Origin: an uncultured Lachnospiraceae bacterium
GTDB taxonomy: Bacteria > Bacillota_A > Clostridia > Lachnospirales > Lachnospiraceae
Assembly: GCA_946529195.1 (NCBI GenBank)
Contig: CAMMZE010000088.1
Coordinates: 1-5,618, forward strand
Direction: 5' to 3'
Length of the DNA: 5,618 nucleotides
In this document: piece after piece, positions 1 to 5,579 of the stretch
How positions within the stretch are numbered: position 1 is the stretch's first letter
Layout of the letters: each line of letters begins with the position of its first letter
Position numbers and translations under genes: made by a program
The notes under the pieces: model-generated
The model's database searches: none
The model's input: only the letters and a program-made list of their open reading frames with translations
What the model was told of the DNA's origin: nothing

Positions 1-728
1 TCCGTTTTTCCAAAAAGGGACCGGTGAAGTTTATCGGACATCTGGATATTCTGCGTTATTTTCAGAAGGCATTCCGAAGAGCAGATTATGATCTGATCTA
101 TTCGCAGGGATTTCATCCCCATCCCATTCTTTCTTTTGCCTCTCCGTTAGGTGTGGGACTGGAAAGTGAAGGGGAATACATGGACCTGGAAGTCAATAGC
201 ATGGACAGTCCGGCCCAGATGCTGGAAAGGCTCAATGCCCAGATGGCTGAGGGAATCGAGGCCAACTGTTATTCTGTACTGCGGGATGATGCCAAAAACT
301 CCATGTCCATTCTGGCAGCTGCAGATTATAAGGTCTCTTTCCGGGAGGGCAGGATGCCTTGTGACCAGGCCAAAATGAAGGAAATGATCGAAGCTTTTCT
401 TGCCTGTGAACAGATTCTGGTTGAGAAAAAGACCAAGAAAAACCTTCTGGAAATCGATATCCGTCCTATGATCCGGACTCTTTCAGTCGGAGAAGATGGA
501 AGTATATGGATGCAGGTGTCAGCCGGAAGTGCGGCAAATCTGAAGCCGGAGCTTCTGATTGAGAGTATGTTCAGCCGCAATGGAATCGACTTTGATCCCT
601 ACGCACTTATGATCACGCGTCTGGAAATGTATGCAGCGGATGCTGACGGCGGACTGGTTCCCTTGTCAGAGTATCAGGCAGTTTCCGCAGATAAACTGTC
701 TGTTTGCAGTAAGGAGATGGAGGCGTGA
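1..728 (+). CDS. TIGR03936/DUF2344 radical SAM-associated protein, 5' partial
   Basis: The protein belongs to the DUF2344/TIGR03936 family, which is encoded beside, or fused to, B12-binding radical SAM proteins (TIGR03960). Its biochemical role is not established, and I do not assign one. The reading frame is open from base 3 and reads RFSKKGP directly into VKFIGHLDILRYFQKAFRRA, the family's usual N-terminus, so only about five residues and the start codon lie outside the window. The GTG at 24-26 is therefore an internal valine, although AAGGGA upstream mimics a ribosome binding site. Further family marks are GFHPHP, followed by a PLGVGLESEGEY block about ten residues later. At least 241 codons are visible, ending in TGA at 726-728. 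That stop overlaps the GTG of the RNase gene by four bases, which suggests translational coupling. The radical SAM partner is expected immediately upstream (inference). Confidence 0.88.
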   Translation, partial: RFSKKGPVKFIGHLDILRYFQKAFRRADYDLIYSQGFHPHPILSFASPLGVGLESEGEYMDLEVNSMDSPAQMLERLNAQMAEGIEANCYSVLRDDAKNSMSILAAADYKVSFREGRMPCDQAKMKEMIEAFLACEQILVEKKTKKNLLEIDIRPMIRTLSVGEDGSIWMQVSAGSAANLKPELLIESMFSRNGIDFDPYALMITRLEMYAADADGGLVPLSEYQAVSADKLSVCSKEMEA

Positions 729-1882
729 ATACCCAGATCTGTATTTGCAGATATAATGACAGACAGCTGACAGCCGTTTATGAAGGAAATACGCTGGCAG
801 AATTGTGGATCGGTGAGGAAGAAGAGATCTGTGTCGGCGATATTTATGTCGCCAAAGTGAAAAATGTAGTGCCCAATCTCCGGGCTGCCTTTGCAGAATT
901 CAAGCAAGGACAGATGGGATATTATCCTCTGGAAGAAGGGGTTCCCGTGCATTTCCTGAATCAAAAGAAAAATGATAAGGTCGCTTCCGGTGATGAGATT
1001 CTGGTGCAGATCAGTGCGCAGCCGCTCAAGAGCAAGGAATGGAAACTGACAGGAAAACTGAGTTTTGCCGGGAAATGGGCCGTCTATGAACCATATGGCA
1101 ATGTCCGCGGCGTGTCTGCAAAGATCCGTGATAAAAAACTTCGCCAGCAGCTGCTGGCTCTGACAGAACGGGAAAAAACGCCGTCAGGCGGCTGGACCAT
1201 ACGGACGGCTGCGGCAGATGCATCAGAAGATGAGATTCTGACAGAGATGGGGGAACTTGCCCAGAAAGCCCGGGAGGCAGTAAAGATGGCAAGGTCACGC
1301 AGCTGCTATTCCAGAATCTGCCGGGGGAAAAGCCGGGTAGAAGAACTCATCCAGCGTTATGGAACGCAGTGCAGTGTGCTGACCGATATCAGATCTTTAT
1401 ATGAAAAGCTTTCCGCTGATTATCCCGGAATGGTCCGCTTTTACGATGATGATTCCTGGCCGCTGATTAAGCTCAAGGGGCTGGAAGCCGAGCTGGAAAG
1501 AGCCCTGGGCAAAGCAGTCTGGCTTCCTTCCGGCGGCAGGCTCTTTATTGAGCAGACAGAAGCTATGACGGTGATTGATGTCAACAGCGGTAAGTCAGTC
1601 GGGAAAAATCAGAAAGAAGCTCATTTATTCAAGATCAATTCGGAGGCGGTCAGAGAATCCATGCGGCAGATTCGCCTGCGGAATCTGTCCGGTATTATCA
1701 TGATCGATCTCATCAATATGAAAAACAAAGAACATATCGAGGCGATCGCGCAGCAGCTGAAAGAGCAGTCTTACAGGGATCCTGTGCAGACGACGTTTGT
1801 AGATATCACAGGGCTGCAGATTGCAGAACTGACACGCAAAAAGCAGCGCCGGACTCTGCAGGAACAAATGCGCAAAAACTAA
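725..1882 (+). CDS. rng: Ribonuclease E/G family endoribonuclease, short form
   Basis: This is a 385-residue member of the RNase E/G family, a single-strand-specific endoribonuclease that processes rRNA and mRNA in the cytoplasm. An S1-like RNA-binding domain covers about residues 36-125 (GDIYVAKVKNVVPNLRAAF). The 5'-monophosphate sensor motif is present as IRTA (R160, T161). The catalytic core has LPSGGRLFIEQTEAMTVID, with metal-binding Asp285, and IIMID with Asp328; these match D303 and D346 of E. coli RNase E. The protein stops soon after the ELTRKK motif and has no CPxCxG Zn-link, so it is shorter than E. coli RNase G (489 residues). The same frame past the stop shows no lost tail. The GTG start is supported by GGAGATGGAGG upstream and by the 4-base overlap with the preceding gene. 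The family is certain; whether to call it Rng or Rne is a naming choice. Confidence 0.92.
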   Translation: MNTQICICRYNDRQLTAVYEGNTLAELWIGEEEEICVGDIYVAKVKNVVPNLRAAFAEFKQGQMGYYPLEEGVPVHFLNQKKNDKVASGDEILVQISAQPLKSKEWKLTGKLSFAGKWAVYEPYGNVRGVSAKIRDKKLRQQLLALTEREKTPSGGWTIRTAAADASEDEILTEMGELAQKAREAVKMARSRSCYSRICRGKSRVEELIQRYGTQCSVLTDIRSLYEKLSADYPGMVRFYDDDSWPLIKLKGLEAELERALGKAVWLPSGGRLFIEQTEAMTVIDVNSGKSVGKNQKEAHLFKINSEAVRESMRQIRLRNLSGIIMIDLINMKNKEHIEAIAQQLKEQSYRDPVQTTFVDITGLQIAELTRKKQRRTLQEQMRKN

Positions 1883-1891
1883 AGAATGTTC

Positions 1892-1921
1892 TTGACTTGT
1901 ATACAGCGACTGTGATAGAAT
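1892..1921 (+). promoter_or_regulatory. Sigma-A promoter for the rplU operon
   Basis: A -35 box TTGACT (1892-1897) and a -10 box TAGAAT (1916-1921) are separated by 18 bases. TGA lies directly before the -10, giving an extended -10 element (TGN). Transcription would start near 1927-1930, so the whole structured leader before rplU would be transcribed. The promoter begins only ten bases after the RNase stop codon, so L21 and L27 need not depend on transcription from the upstream genes. This is read from sequence only; no start site is known. Confidence 0.72.
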
Positions 1922-1923
1922 AC

Positions 1924-2009
1924 TACCGATGCCGCACAGCGGGGTCTAAATTGTCATGCTTATAGCAGGCAATACCGAAGCTGGCGAGTAATGAAATAGG
2001 AGGTGCTAT
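1924..2009 (+). promoter_or_regulatory. Putative ribosomal protein L21 leader RNA
   Basis: This untranslated stretch lies between the promoter and the rplU start and folds by eye into two hairpins. The first has stem CCGC (1932-1935) with GCGG (1939-1942) and loop ACA, possibly extended by ACC (1925-1927) with GGT (1943-1945). The second pairs 1951-1960 with 1964-1972: nine pairs including one G-U, a bulged A at 1956 and loop TAT. The strong site AGGAGGT at 1998-2004 follows. Position, size and Bacillota context fit the L21_leader family of Rfam, thought to allow feedback control by L21. The family assignment rests on position and structure and was not checked against the covariance model. 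Confidence 0.62.
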
Positions 2010-2318
2010 ATGTACGCTATCATTGCAACAGGTGGAAAACAGTATAAGGTATCCGAGGGCGATGTGATCAAGGTTGAGAAGCTTGGCGCAGCTGCCGGCG
2101 AGGAAGTTGTTTTCGATCAGGTACTTGTAGTTGGCGGCGAGCAGACTAAGGTCGGCAGCCCCGTTGTTGAGGGTGCATGCGTTAAGGCTACCGTAGTAGC
2201 TGAGGGCAGAGCTAGAAAAGTTATCGTATACAAGTACAAGCCGAAGACCGGATATCACAAGAAAAATGGCCACAGGCAGTACTTTACACAGGTAAAGATC
2301 GACCAGATCATTGCTTAA
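2010..2318 (+). CDS. rplU: 50S ribosomal protein L21
   Basis: L21 is a 23S rRNA-binding protein of the large subunit. The 102 residues match the usual family length. The N-terminus MYAIIATGGKQYKVSEGD and the C-terminal signature KPKTGYHKKNGHRQ (GHRQ at 87-90) are diagnostic. The ATG is preceded by AGGAGGT (1998-2004) with a five-base spacer. The gene has its own promoter and structured leader and stands first in the L21-Prp-L27 group, 15 bases before prp. In clostridial genomes the L21-Prp-L27 order is standard. No oddities are seen in the protein. Confidence 0.98.
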   Translation: MYAIIATGGKQYKVSEGDVIKVEKLGAAAGEEVVFDQVLVVGGEQTKVGSPVVEGACVKATVVAEGRARKVIVYKYKPKTGYHKKNGHRQYFTQVKIDQIIA

Positions 2319-2333
2319 TTTACGCCACAGGTC

Positions 2334-2657
2334 ATGATACAGATCACTGTCTACAGAGACAAAGACTGCTATACGGGATTTCGCATGCTTGGTCATGCAG
2401 GCTACGCAGAGAGCGGCGAGGACATTGTGTGCAGCGCGGTTTCCGTGCTTGCGATCAATACCTGCAATGCTATTGAGTCCTTTACGGATGAGCCATTCAG
2501 GCTGGATACCGGAGAAGAGGACGGACGGATGGAACTTGCTTTCACAGAGCATCCGGGGCATGACGCGCAGCTTCTTATGAAGACCCTGGTACTTGGCCTT
2601 CAGAGCATTGCGGAACAGTACAGCGCATTCATACATTTTGATATTGAGGAGGTGTAA
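2334..2657 (+). CDS. prp: Prp, ribosomal-processing cysteine protease (YsxB family)
   Basis: Prp is the cysteine protease that removes the N-terminal extension of L27 in Bacillota, as shown in Staphylococcus aureus; in older annotations it is YsxB/DUF464. The 107-residue product carries the family signature GHAGYAESGEDIVCSAVS, in which His21 and Cys33 are the expected catalytic pair. The C-terminal end AFIHFDIEEV is also family-like. The gene lies between rplU and rpmA, beside its substrate, and the L27 here has the matching cleavage site. The start MIQITVYRD is the usual one, but its ribosome binding site is poor: AGGT at 2329-2332 is only one base from the ATG, while both ribosomal neighbours have AGGAGGT-type sites. 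Translation may be coupled to rplU across the 15-base gap and kept low (inference). Confidence 0.93.
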   Translation: MIQITVYRDKDCYTGFRMLGHAGYAESGEDIVCSAVSVLAINTCNAIESFTDEPFRLDTGEEDGRMELAFTEHPGHDAQLLMKTLVLGLQSIAEQYSAFIHFDIEEV

Positions 2658-2660
2658 GAC

Positions 2661-2951
2661 ATGTTATCCATGAACCTTCAGTTTTTCGCTCATAAAAAGG
2701 GTGTCGGTTCTACAAAGAACGGACGTGACTCCGAGTCCAAGAGACTTGGCGCCAAGAGAGCAGACGGACAGTTTGTAAAGGCCGGAAATATTCTTTACAG
2801 ACAGCGCGGCACAAAGATCCATCCGGGTCATAATGTCGGCAGAGGCGGCGACGACACATTATTCGCACTGACAGATGGTGTGGTAAGATTCGAGCGTCTC
2901 GGCAGAGACCGCAAGCAGGTATCCATTTATCCTGTAGCGGCTCACGAATAA
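2661..2951 (+). CDS. rpmA: 50S ribosomal protein L27 with cleavable N-terminal extension
   Basis: L27 lies at the peptidyl transferase centre, where its flexible N-terminus reaches toward the tRNA ends. The 96 residues include the typical blocks [14 protein letters not shown] (17-30) and [17 protein letters not shown] (54-70). The protein begins [14 protein letters not shown], the Bacillota form with a nine-residue extension. By analogy with S. aureus, Prp should cut between Phe9 and Ala10 to leave AHKKG. The site GAGGAGGTG (2646-2654) overlaps the prp stop codon and sits six bases from the ATG at 2661, which favours this start over the internal ATG at 2670. Either start keeps the cleavage site. 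A terminator-like hairpin follows 20 bases after the stop. Confidence 0.98.
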   Translation: MLSMNLQFFAHKKGVGSTKNGRDSESKRLGAKRADGQFVKAGNILYRQRGTKIHPGHNVGRGGDDTLFALTDGVVRFERLGRDRKQVSIYPVAAHE

Positions 2952-2971
2952 GAGTCATAAAGATTGTTTGC

Positions 2972-3021
2972 AAGACGGCTTAACTGTTCAGATATTCTGA
3001 ATGGTTAAGCTGTTTTATCTT
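2972..3021 (+). terminator. Intrinsic terminator or attenuator between rpmA and obgE
   Basis: Bases 2972-2991 pair with 2997-3016 in a continuous stem of about 20 bp, including several G-U pairs, with loop ATATT. The core is GCTTAAC (2978-2984) with GTTAAGC (3004-3010). The 3' arm ends in TTTT and runs on into ATCTTA, so the T-run is short and interrupted. The opposite strand lacks a T-run, so it should act only on plus-strand transcripts. It would end much of the L21-Prp-L27 message, with read-through supplying obgE. The hairpin is seen directly; its efficiency is unknown. Confidence 0.72.
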
Positions 3022-3034
3022 ATAGGAGGTCTCT

Positions 3035-4318
3035 ATGTTTGCGGACCATGTGAAAATATATATACGATCCGGTAAAGGCGGAGACGGCCATGTCAGCTTC
3101 CGGAGAGAACTTTTTGTGCCGGCTGGCGGTCCTGATGGCGGCGACGGCGGCAAGGGCGGAGATGTCATCTTCGAAGTGGATGAAGGACTGAATACGCTCT
3201 CTGATTTCCGCCATATGCGCAAGTATTGCGCCAGAGACGGCGAAGAAGGCGGCAAGAGAAACTGTCACGGATCAGACGGGGAAGACCTGGTTATCAAGGT
3301 GCCGGAAGGAACCGTGATCAGAGAAGCTGAGACCGGACTTGTGATTGCTGATATGTCTGGCGAGAACCGTCGTCAGATCATCCTGAAGGGTGGAAGAGGC
3401 GGTAAGGGAAACCAGCATTATGCCACGGCTACCATGCAGGCGCCCAAGTATGCCCAGCCCGGACAGCCCTGCAGAGAATTGACGGTCACACTGGAACTGA
3501 AAATGATCGCAGATGTGGGCCTGGTGGGCTTTCCCAATGTCGGAAAGTCGACCTTCCTTTCCAGAGTAACCAATGCCCGCCCCAAGATTGCCAATTATCA
3601 CTTTACAACCCTTTCTCCGAATCTGGGTGTAGTGGACCTTCCTGACGGAAGAGGTTTTGTCATCGCAGATATTCCCGGTATTATAGAGGGAGCCTCCGAA
3701 GGCGTGGGACTGGGTCTTGATTTCCTTCGTCATATCGAGCGGACCAGAGTCATCATTCATATGGTGGACGGTGCAGGCGTAGAAGGCCGTGATCCCGTAG
3801 AGGATATTGCCAAGATCAACGCAGAGCTGGAAGCTTATAATAAAGAGCTTGCCTCCAGACCTCAGGTCATTGCTGCCAACAAGATGGATACGATTCCGGA
3901 GGGAGAGCAGGAAGTTTATATGGATCTCCTGCGCGAAGCATTCGGCGATCCGGATATTCCCATCTTTCCCATCTCTGCAGTCAGCGGTAAGGGAGTGAAA
4001 GAGCTCCTTTATCATGTGCGCGGCATGCTGGATGAACTTGGCGAGGAAAAGATCGTCTTTGAGCGGGAGTATTATCCGCAGGAAGAGTTTGCGGAGGAAC
4101 CGTATTCGGTATCCCGTGCAGATGACGGTGCATTTCTGGTGGAAGGTCCCCGGATCGAACGTATGCTGGGATATACCAATCTGGAGTCGGAAAAAGGATT
4201 TGATTTCTTCCAGAAGTTCCTGAAGGAGAATGGTATTCTCAAAGAACTTGAAGATCTGGGTATTCAGGACGGTGATACTGTGCGCCTGTACGGCCTGGAG
4301 TTTGAATACTGGAAATAG
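3035..4318 (+). CDS. obgE: GTPase ObgE/CgtA (Obg family)
   Basis: Obg is an essential GTPase that binds pre-50S particles and links late ribosome assembly to GTP and (p)ppGpp levels. The 427-residue product has all three domains: the glycine-rich Obg fold (about 1-158, FADHVKIYIRSGKGGDGHVS and GGxGG turns), the G domain (about 159-333) and a C-terminal OCT domain (about 345-427) found in many Gram-positive Obg proteins. Nucleotide motifs are intact: G1 GFPNVGKST (165-173), switch I FTTLSPNLG, G3 DIPG (212-215), G4 NKMD (282-285) and G5 SAVSG (314-318). TAGGAGGT lies four bases before the ATG. No convincing promoter is seen between the hairpin and the start, so expression probably depends on read-through. 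It is followed 11 bases later by yhbY. Confidence 0.98.
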   Translation: MFADHVKIYIRSGKGGDGHVSFRRELFVPAGGPDGGDGGKGGDVIFEVDEGLNTLSDFRHMRKYCARDGEEGGKRNCHGSDGEDLVIKVPEGTVIREAETGLVIADMSGENRRQIILKGGRGGKGNQHYATATMQAPKYAQPGQPCRELTVTLELKMIADVGLVGFPNVGKSTFLSRVTNARPKIANYHFTTLSPNLGVVDLPDGRGFVIADIPGIIEGASEGVGLGLDFLRHIERTRVIIHMVDGAGVEGRDPVEDIAKINAELEAYNKELASRPQVIAANKMDTIPEGEQEVYMDLLREAFGDPDIPIFPISAVSGKGVKELLYHVRGMLDELGEEKIVFEREYYPQEEFAEEPYSVSRADDGAFLVEGPRIERMLGYTNLESEKGFDFFQKFLKENGILKELEDLGIQDGDTVRLYGLEFEYWK

Positions 4319-4329
4319 AGGAGTATTTC

Positions 4330-4629
4330 ATGATGATTAAAAACAGCAAACAGCGCGCTTATCTGAAGAGCCTGGCTATGGAGCTGCAGCCGATCGTGCA
4401 GATCGGGAAATCAGGACTGACACCGGAGCTGACTGCTGCAGTTCAGGAAGCGATCGATGCAAGAGAGCTGATCAAGATCTCTGTTCTGCAGAACTGCCTG
4501 GAGGATCCCAGAGAGATGGCACAGATGATCGCTGACCGCACCCATTCTGAAGTGGTGCAGGTGATCGGCAAAAAAATCGTACTTTACAAGCAGGGAAAAG
4601 ACGACAAGAGAAAGATCATTCTTCCCTGA
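4330..4629 (+). CDS. yhbY: YhbY family CRM-domain RNA-binding protein
   Basis: This small single-domain CRM protein binds pre-50S particles in E. coli and is related to plant intron-splicing CRM factors; YqeI is the Bacillus name. It has 99 residues, the normal size. Visible marks are KQRAYLKSLA near the N-terminus, the GxxG loop GKSG (26-29) for RNA binding, ARELIKI (44-50) and EVVQVIGKKIVLYK (74-87). Two adjacent ATG codons (4330 and 4333) both sit within range of GAGGAG (4318-4323), which overlaps the obgE TAG stop; the true start could be either. Its place between obg and nadD is common in Bacillota and agrees with a role in 50S assembly. Confidence 0.95.
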   Translation: MMIKNSKQRAYLKSLAMELQPIVQIGKSGLTPELTAAVQEAIDARELIKISVLQNCLEDPREMAQMIADRTHSEVVQVIGKKIVLYKQGKDDKRKIILP

Positions 4630-4650
4630 TCTTACAAAACAGGAGCAGAT

Positions 4651-5271
4651 ATGGACTGCAAGAGAAAAATCGGTCTGATGGGAGGCACATTCAATCCCAT
4701 TCACATAGCGCATCTGATTCTGGCGGAAAATGCTTACAGGGAATTTGACCTGGATGAGGTCATATTTCTGCCCAATCATATTCCGCCCCATAAGCGCTTT
4801 GCACATATCGCGCCGGATGAAGACAGGCTGGCTATGGTCCGCCTGGCAACAGCAGGCATTCCTTATTTTTCTGTTTCCGATATGGAGATGACCCGGGAGG
4901 GCTATTCCTATTCCTCCGACACTCTTCTGGAGCTGCGGTCGAAGAATCCGGACGGTGAATACTATTTTATCATGGGCGGGGATTCGATCGAACAGCTTGA
5001 GACCTGGCACAGGCCGGATATCATTCTGGCGAACTGCACTGTCCTTGCCGCGGCCCGGGAGGAAGACGGATCTGAAAAGATGGATCATTACATTGCCGCA
5101 CTGACGGAGAAATATCATGCAGACATCAGGAAACTGCTGGTTCCGAGACTTGACCTTTCTTCCAGCGAAATCCGGCAGAGAATAAAGGATGGGAAATCCG
5201 TCCGTTTTATGCTGATGCAGGATGTACTGGACTATATTATGGAAAAGAAACTCTACCAGAACGAGGAATAA
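4651..5271 (+). CDS. nadD: Nicotinate-nucleotide adenylyltransferase
   Basis: NadD transfers AMP from ATP to nicotinate mononucleotide, giving nicotinate adenine dinucleotide, the step before NAD synthetase. The 206-residue protein is of normal length. The nucleotidyltransferase motif GGTFNPIHIAH (11-21) holds the HxxH-type ATP site (His18, His21). PPHK (45-48), SYSSDTL (86-92), MGGD (108-111) and the C-terminal SSSEIRQRI (170-178, the ISSTxIR-type motif) are all present. AGGAG (4641-4645) is five bases before the ATG. The gap to yhbY is 21 bases and to yqeK 11 bases, so it is part of the same operon. The nadD-yqeK pairing is standard in Bacillota. Confidence 0.97.
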   Translation: MDCKRKIGLMGGTFNPIHIAHLILAENAYREFDLDEVIFLPNHIPPHKRFAHIAPDEDRLAMVRLATAGIPYFSVSDMEMTREGYSYSSDTLLELRSKNPDGEYYFIMGGDSIEQLETWHRPDIILANCTVLAAAREEDGSEKMDHYIAALTEKYHADIRKLLVPRLDLSSSEIRQRIKDGKSVRFMLMQDVLDYIMEKKLYQNEE

Positions 5272-5276
5272 AGGAG
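5271..5276 (+). promoter_or_regulatory. Ribosome binding site fixing the TTG start of yqeK
   Basis: AAGGAG begins on the last base of the nadD stop codon and lies six bases before TTG at 5283. No ATG or GTG in the same frame is better placed, and the family N-terminus begins here, so this site decides in favour of a TTG start. Confidence 0.75.
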
Positions 5277-5282
5277 AATACT

Positions 5283-5579
5283 TTGGACTGCAGACAGATT
5301 GAGAAAGAGCTGAAAAATATCCTGAAACCCAAACGCTACCGGCATACCATCGGCGTGAAGTATACTTCTGTATGCCTGGCGATGCGTTATGGTGAAGATC
5401 TGGAAAAGGCCGCGCTGGCGGGCGTTCTGCATGATTGTGCAAAGTATCTGAGCGGGGAAGATTTGCTTGCCATTTGCAGGGAGAATCATCTGCCTGTAAC
5501 AGAAGCAGAGGAGAGGAATCCTTTCCTTCTTCATGGGCGTGTCGGCGCTTTCTTTGCGCGTGAAAAATACGGCATTTAA
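5283..5579 (+). CDS. yqeK: YqeK HD-domain Ap4A hydrolase, cut short by in-frame TAA
   Basis: YqeK is an HD-superfamily enzyme that cleaves diadenosine tetraphosphate symmetrically to ADP; its full length is usually about 185-200 residues. Here a TTG start with AAGGAG upstream opens a frame of only 98 codons. RYRHTIGV (19-26, His21), LHDCAK (49-54, His50 and Asp51) and LLHGRVGAF (82-90, His84) match the first half of the HD domain with its metal ligands. A TAA then follows KYGI at 5577-5579, yet family sequence resumes in the same frame straight after it. The product would lack the later His and Asp ligands and is probably inactive. Either the gene is a recent pseudogene or the base is a sequencing or assembly error. 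The rest of the gene lies beyond the window. Confidence 0.85.
   Translation: MDCRQIEKELKNILKPKRYRHTIGVKYTSVCLAMRYGEDLEKAALAGVLHDCAKYLSGEDLLAICRENHLPVTEAEERNPFLLHGRVGAFFAREKYGI

Noticed and set aside
1900..1905. TATACA as an alternative -10 box before rplU
   Set aside because: No acceptable -35 lies about 17 bases upstream; the TTGACT/TAGAAT pair is clearly better.
1923..2636. 237-codon minus-strand frame across the leader, rplU and prp
   Set aside because: It is antisense to two certain genes and a leader RNA; no protein family features are seen.
2964..2998. Possible promoter for obgE (TTGTTT or TTGCAA with TATTCT)
   Set aside because: Spacings of 23 and 19 bases and poor boxes make it weak, and the -10 would lie within the terminator hairpin.
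3120..3165. GGCGG-rich repeat-like stretch
   Set aside because: It encodes the glycine-rich turns of the Obg fold, which every Obg protein has, so it is not an independent repeat.
3272..4015. 247-codon minus-strand frame inside obgE
   Set aside because: It is fully antisense to a conserved GTPase, with no ribosome binding site or recognisable domain.
5577..5579. Stop-codon recoding as an explanation for the TAA in yqeK
   Set aside because: TAA properly ends the RNase, rplU, prp, rpmA and nadD genes in this window, and no recoding signal is recognisable in the 39 bases that follow.
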